Of a stretch of DNA of 9,400 nt, positions 6,410-9,400 are shown piece by piece; within the stretch, counting starts at the first letter, position 1, and every line of letters starts with the position of its first letter. The stretch comes from Candidatus Roizmanbacteria bacterium CG_4_9_14_0_8_um_filter_34_12 (GTDB lineage: Bacteria; Patescibacteriota; Microgenomatia; UBA1406; GWC2-37-13). The translations under genes and the position numbers were made by a program. The stretch covers positions 2,502 to 11,901 of the forward strand of contig PFTH01000003.1 of the NCBI GenBank assembly GCA_002789465.1, read 5' to 3'. Below the pieces are notes generated by a model, which was given only the letters and a program-made list of their open reading frames with translations, was not told where the DNA came from and did not search any database.

Positions 6410-6448
6410 TTATACACTTATACCCATCACCTACTACTACTACTTTTT
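6410..6448 (+). other. oriC: putative oriC unwinding element: tandem DnaA boxes plus DnaA-trios
   Basis: Two tandem DnaA-box-like 9-mers, TTATACACT (6410-6418) and TTATACCCA (6418-6426), each differ from TTATNCACA at one position and share a base, giving an 8-bp period. After four bases (TCAC) comes CTACTACTACTACTT followed by TTT (6431-6448). Read 3' to 5' on the lower strand this is GAT GAT GAT GAT GAA AAA, six successive matches to the DnaA-trio motif 3'-[G/A]A[T/A]-5' known from the Bacillus subtilis origin. The same order of box, GC-richer spacer, trios and AT-rich DNA is seen there. The spacer also has a weaker box ATGTCCACA (6345-6353, 7 of 9). The trios end three bases before the dnaN ATG. 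I read this as the site where DnaA opens the DNA. Confidence 0.7.
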
Positions 6449-6451
6449 ATT

Positions 6452-7549
6452 ATGAAAATAAACATTAATAGAAAAATATTAATAGAAAAACTGGAGCAAT
6501 GTTTAAAATTTACAGCAAGAAGAACCGTAAATAATAATCTTCTCAGGGGAATTCTTATTAAGGGAGAGGGCGGAATGCTTGATATCTATGCCACAAATCT
6601 TTCTTATTTTATTCATACAGTCATTGAGATTGATACTAAAATTGAAAAATTTCAGGCAATTGTTGAGCCGACTGATTTAATAGAGTATTTGAGCTGTACC
6701 GAATCAGAAAAGGTTGAGATTGAGGTTGGAAACAACACCTTAAAAATCAGTCAAGAAAAGAGTCAGGGAACTTTTCCCCTAATAAGTGGAGAAGACTTTC
6801 CGCTTCCTCCTGAAGTAAAAGATGAGGGAATGGCGATTGATGTTAAGGGTTTAAAAAACAACATTCCTTTATTATTGCTTTCAGCATCAAAAGACGACAG
6901 TCGCCCCGTCTTAACAAGCATAAATTTCATAGTTGAAGGAGACAAGTTAACAATGGTCTCAACCGATGGCTTTCGTCTTTCAGTGGTTCAGGAGAAAGCC
7001 ACTAGGGGAATTCGTTCAATGCTCATCTCCGCAGATTTTTTAAATAGCGTCTTACAAATGGTTAAAGACAAAAATCCGACGGTCTTTTATTTACATGAGG
7101 AAAGAGTTGTTGCCTTTCAGATTGATAAAACTACCCTTTATGCTCGACTAATTGAAGGGGACTTTCCTCCCTACGAAAAGGCAATACCAATAGACAAAAA
7201 AACAACGGTCTCAATCGATAAGGAGAGTTTTTTGAAAAGCGTAAAACAGATGGCGGTTTTTGTAAAAAAGGGCGGAGGAATAATTATCATTAATATTAAG
7301 AAAGGGACCCTAGAAATTAGTCCAAAAAACACAGGAAAAGACGTTAACTATACCGTGATGGAGGGTGTGGTCGACGGAGAAGACCAGCGGGTCGCATTTA
7401 ATTACCGCTTTTTAGTTGATCTTTTAACTCACCTTGAGGGTGGGAGAATTTGTATAGAGATGTTAAGATCAGACACCCCTGTTTTGTTTCGAGATGAAAG
7501 TAGAAAAAACTTTTTTCATATTATTATGCCTGTTCGTATCAGCGAATAA
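6452..7549 (+). CDS. dnaN: DNA polymerase III sliding clamp, beta subunit
   Basis: This is the ring-forming processivity clamp that tethers DNA polymerase to DNA and recruits other replication and repair proteins. From the ATG at 6452 it is 365 residues, the standard length, in three clamp domains (about 1-120, 121-245, 246-365). Recognisable features are LRGILIKGEGGMLDIYATNL early in domain 1, KDDSRPVLTSINF with STDGFRLS in domain 2, and the C-terminal end IIMPVR typical of clamps. The frame is open upstream into the dnaA 3' end (to 6329), but those extra 41 residues are low-complexity, lack homology to clamps and are read from the origin-like spacer, so 6452 is the correct start. No Shine-Dalgarno sequence is present; the bases before the ATG are the DnaA-trio run. 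The stop lies nine bases from that of the convergent recombinase gene. Confidence 0.97.
   Translation: MKININRKILIEKLEQCLKFTARRTVNNNLLRGILIKGEGGMLDIYATNLSYFIHTVIEIDTKIEKFQAIVEPTDLIEYLSCTESEKVEIEVGNNTLKISQEKSQGTFPLISGEDFPLPPEVKDEGMAIDVKGLKNNIPLLLLSASKDDSRPVLTSINFIVEGDKLTMVSTDGFRLSVVQEKATRGIRSMLISADFLNSVLQMVKDKNPTVFYLHEERVVAFQIDKTTLYARLIEGDFPPYEKAIPIDKKTTVSIDKESFLKSVKQMAVFVKKGGGIIIINIKKGTLEISPKNTGKDVNYTVMEGVVDGEDQRVAFNYRFLVDLLTHLEGGRICIEMLRSDTPVLFRDESRKNFFHIIMPVRISE
6464..6490. repeat. two-copy direct repeat in the first codons of dnaN
   Basis: ATTAATAGAAAAA occurs at 6464-6476 and again at 6478-6490 with one base between (period 14 bp, not a multiple of three, so the two copies are read in different frames as part of INRKILIEKL). 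It is almost entirely A/T and directly follows the DnaA-trio run, so it may serve as the easily melted part of the origin. Confidence 0.6.
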
Positions 7550-7558
7550 GAGGTTTGT

Positions 7559-8419
7559 TTAAAGTTCTTTAAGTCTCTCTTTCTTTTCAAACCTTTCCAC
7601 GGACAAAAAAATGAATTTTTCTGTTGAAGATAGTCGACGATGCCCAACCACCTTAGCGATATATTCAACCGAAGCTCCATTTGCCAACTGATGAGAAATG
7701 AAGGTGTTTCTTAAATCATTAACCGTTGCGTTTTCAATTCCCACTTCACGAAAACACCGACCGATTATTTGACGAATATTACGAATCAGTAGCGGGTTGC
7801 CTGTGCGAGTAATAAACAGGTATCTGCTTGAGCCTTCACCGCGTGTTTTTAGGTGGCTAGAAATGGCCGATTGAACAATACGGTTAGCAGGAACAATGCG
7901 TTCTTTCCCCTTTCCATAAGGACGAATTACCAAAGAATCTTTTTTTATATCCTCGAGCATAAGGTTGGCCAATTCTCCAATCCTCAACCCGGTTTGAAGC
8001 AAGATTTCAACAATGGCATAAGTGCGAGAATCTTCCTTACTAAAATCACGAAGAGCGCGATACTCAATTTTTGTAAGGATTCGAGGAGGAATTTTAGTGT
8101 ATTTGGGATGAGAAACGTCAAGTGCCGGATTTTGATTAATAACCCCCTCATTTTTTAAATAACGAAAAAACGTCCTAACAGAATTGAGTTTGCGTGATGC
8201 GGACTTTTTTGTATAGTTGTTTTGAATCAGGCTACTTATAAAATCACCAATATTTTCTTTTGTGACGTCTCTAATGTCGTTTTTTTCTTGACCGGTTAAA
8301 AAGCCAGCAAACTGTTCAAGATCTTTTTTATAGGCCACAATGGTAAACTGAGATTTCTCCTGTTGTTTTAAAAAACTAACAAATTTTTCAATTAAAGAGG
8401 GGATAATGTAATTGTCCAT
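7559..8419 (-). CDS. Xer-family tyrosine recombinase with substituted catalytic residues
   Basis: This 286-residue protein has the full XerC/XerD layout: a SAM-like core-binding domain (about 5-90) and a C-terminal catalytic domain. Active-site positions align with XerD without gaps. Present are Arg146 in TGLRIGEL (143-150), Lys172 in GKGKER (169-174), Arg237 in NDLRNTF and His260 in VVGHRRLS. However, the His of the HxxR motif is Asn234 (codon AAT, 7718-7720) and the nucleophilic Tyr, nine residues after His260, is Phe269 (codon TTC, 7613-7615). Tyr forms the covalent link to DNA in all active members, so normal strand exchange seems impossible unless Tyr comes from another site. The frame is otherwise intact, which suggests a DNA-binding pseudo-recombinase or a partner of another Xer rather than a decaying gene. 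A good promoter precedes it, with an almost leaderless start. A chromosome-dimer resolution role would normally be assigned, but is doubtful here. Confidence 0.88.
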   Translation of the reverse strand: MDNYIIPSLIEKFVSFLKQQEKSQFTIVAYKKDLEQFAGFLTGQEKNDIRDVTKENIGDFISSLIQNNYTKKSASRKLNSVRTFFRYLKNEGVINQNPALDVSHPKYTKIPPRILTKIEYRALRDFSKEDSRTYAIVEILLQTGLRIGELANLMLEDIKKDSLVIRPYGKGKERIVPANRIVQSAISSHLKTRGEGSSRYLFITRTGNPLLIRNIRQIIGRCFREVGIENATVNDLRNTFISHQLANGASVEYIAKVVGHRRLSSTEKFIFLSVERFEKKERLKEL

Positions 8420-8428
8420 AATCGCCCT

Positions 8429-8457
8429 ATAATATCAAAAAAAGGACAGATATGCAA
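8429..8457 (-). promoter_or_regulatory. promoter of the Xer-like gene
   Basis: On the minus strand TTGCAT (8452-8457) and TATTAT (8429-8434, 5 of 6) have a 17-bp spacer. Predicted start near 8422 leaves only about three bases before the ATG at 8419, so the message would be leaderless or nearly so. The two hexamers are nearly the same as those of the predicted dnaA promoter. Confidence 0.55.
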
Positions 8458-8460
8458 GAG

Positions 8461-8527
8461 AATTGTCACTTCGAGTTGCATGGAATTAAGTGTTACCCAA
8501 CTAAAGTTTTTTAGGGGGCGTTGCATG
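8461..8527. other. possible end of the insertion element
   Basis: The interval between the transposase stop (8501) and the Xer-like promoter should contain one end of the element. GTTGCATG occurs directly repeated at 8475-8482 and 8520-8527 (45-bp spacing), the second copy inside the transposase 3' end. These could be transposase binding sites. The exact end and any target duplication cannot be set, because the other terminus lies outside the window. Confidence 0.25.
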
Positions 8528-9400
8528 ATTTAAAACTGTTACCAAACGATAGTCTTTAATTTGATCTAATTTCTTCCTTAAATTTCTTTGTAATTCTGCT
8601 GGGTTTAGTCGCATATATTCTTTTGTTAATCTATCTTTAATTTCTTTTGTAATTTTATCAGATTCCATAAGTCTTTGGTAGGGAGTCTTTGCTTGCTCAT
8701 ATGTTTTTTTAACTTTACCGTTTTTTCTTACTTTTTCTTTTAATTTAAGTGTCGTGTAAAAGTAATTGGTTAAAAGTCTGTGCTCGTTTTGATAAAGGTT
8801 ATCAATCATTACAACTAATTTTGGGTCAGTGATTCTGTCATACTCTACAACGCGTCTTATTGACTGATAGTTCTTTCCTTCAATATGTGCCTGATCATTT
8901 TTATGATATGACCTTGATCTGGTGTGGGAAATATTATTTCGGTCACAGTATCCCTTTAGTACCCAATTAACAAACTCAAATCCGTTATCAAAATCAACGG
9001 AAATAATTGAAAAAGGAAACTGTTTTACTTTCATTTCATGAAAAGCGCCTACAACTTTAGCTTTGGTTTTGTTTAAAAATATTCTTTTTTCATTCCAATG
9101 AGGAATATATATCCAAGACGTTTAAAGTCTCCGCATATTGTCCTGACAAACTTTCTCCACAGCGTAAAACACAGTCCATCTCAACATGTCCGGGTTCTTG
9201 TGTTTCCTCTTTATTGAAATTGGTTCTAACAGGAATTAAGGTTTTTAACAGAGGGGATCTTTTTGTTCCTGACAGTCCGTACTCTTTTTTGGAGATATCA
9301 CGTTTTTCCTCTAAAAGTTTATCGATCGTTGAGAACTTTATCTGCCGTAAGAGTTCCTCTTGTTTACCATACAGGCGTATTTCGTCAAATTCTTTTAATT
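8501..9400 (-). pseudogene. rve/DDE transposase, frameshifted and running off the window
   Basis: The reading frame enters from beyond 9400 and runs to a TGA at 9090-9092; the rest continues in another frame to TAG at 8501-8503. Joining them by dropping one base of AA at 9097-9098 restores one continuous protein: ...LSGQYAETLNVLDIYSS, then WNEKRIFLNKTKAKVV, then the downstream part containing MKVKQFPFSIISVDFDNG. The integrase-core acid triad is visible: Asp in VEMDCV (9174-9176), Asp in DFDNGFEF (position 16 counted from the ATG at 9034), and Glu in AHIEGKN (position 52), giving DD35E spacing. The C-terminal region TPYQRLMES...LNPAELQRNL is typical of a group of rve-type transposases found in many environmental bacteria, which I associate tentatively with ISNCY elements. 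The ATG at 9034 is therefore internal and not a true gene start. The frameshift is probably inactivating, unless it is a sequencing error or a programmed slip. Confidence 0.85.

Noticed and set aside
6431..6444. CTA run as a simple microsatellite or phase-variation tract upstream of dnaN
   Set aside because: A triplet tract this short is unlikely to vary, and its position and polarity after DnaA boxes fit a DnaA-trio element better.
6329..6451. Upstream extension of the dnaN frame by 41 codons
   Set aside because: It overlaps the dnaA 3' end, is low-complexity (a run of Leu from the CTA repeat), and the ATG at 6452 gives the normal clamp N-terminus and length.
8501..9034. A stand-alone 177-residue transposase gene starting at ATG 9034
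   Set aside because: Homologous sequence continues upstream in the same frame to the frameshift and then in the other frame, so the ATG is internal to a broken longer gene.

Overview
The window looks like a piece of a small, AT-rich genome of a Candidate Phyla Radiation (Patescibacteria) bacterium, probably a Microgenomates-type lineage. This is an inference. It rests on the short gene set, the near absence of Shine-Dalgarno sequences, stop/start overlaps of the ATGA type, the archaeal-type cupin glucose-6-phosphate isomerase, and the overall protein style. TGA is used as a normal stop codon (for example the 3' ends of the toxin gene and the AI-2E permease gene), which argues against Gracilibacteria/Absconditabacteria.

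Layout: 106-1132 (+) holds two tandem cupin sugar-phosphate proteins, a mannose-6-phosphate isomerase-like cupin and a cupin-type glucose-6-phosphate isomerase. Convergent to them, and overlapping by four bases, is a HigB/HigA-like toxin-antitoxin pair (1129-1718, -) with its own good sigma70-like promoter. After a 206-bp AT-rich gap comes a leftward three-gene operon: comF-like phosphoribosyltransferase (4914, GTG start), AI-2E/PerM-type permease, and an FAD-dependent amine-oxidase-fold oxidoreductase (ending at 1925). The last two overlap by ATGA.

The centre is the replication-initiation locus. dnaA (5005-6345) and dnaN (true start 6452, end 7549) run rightwards and diverge from comF. Two perfect DnaA boxes form a 19-bp palindrome just before dnaA. 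The 106-bp dnaA-dnaN spacer holds what looks like a basal origin-unwinding element: tandem near-consensus DnaA boxes, a short C-rich spacer, then a run of DnaA-trio triplets (CTA repeated, then CTT TTT) that ends three bases before the dnaN start codon, followed by AT-rich DNA inside dnaN. This is probably oriC.

Convergent to dnaN is a Xer-family tyrosine recombinase (7559-8419, -) that keeps the fold and four catalytic positions but has Phe where the nucleophilic Tyr should be and Asn for the His of HxxR. It is the most unusual protein in the window. The right end (8501 to beyond 9400, -) is an rve/DDE transposase broken by a one-base frameshift near 9097. No tRNA, rRNA or CRISPR array is visible.
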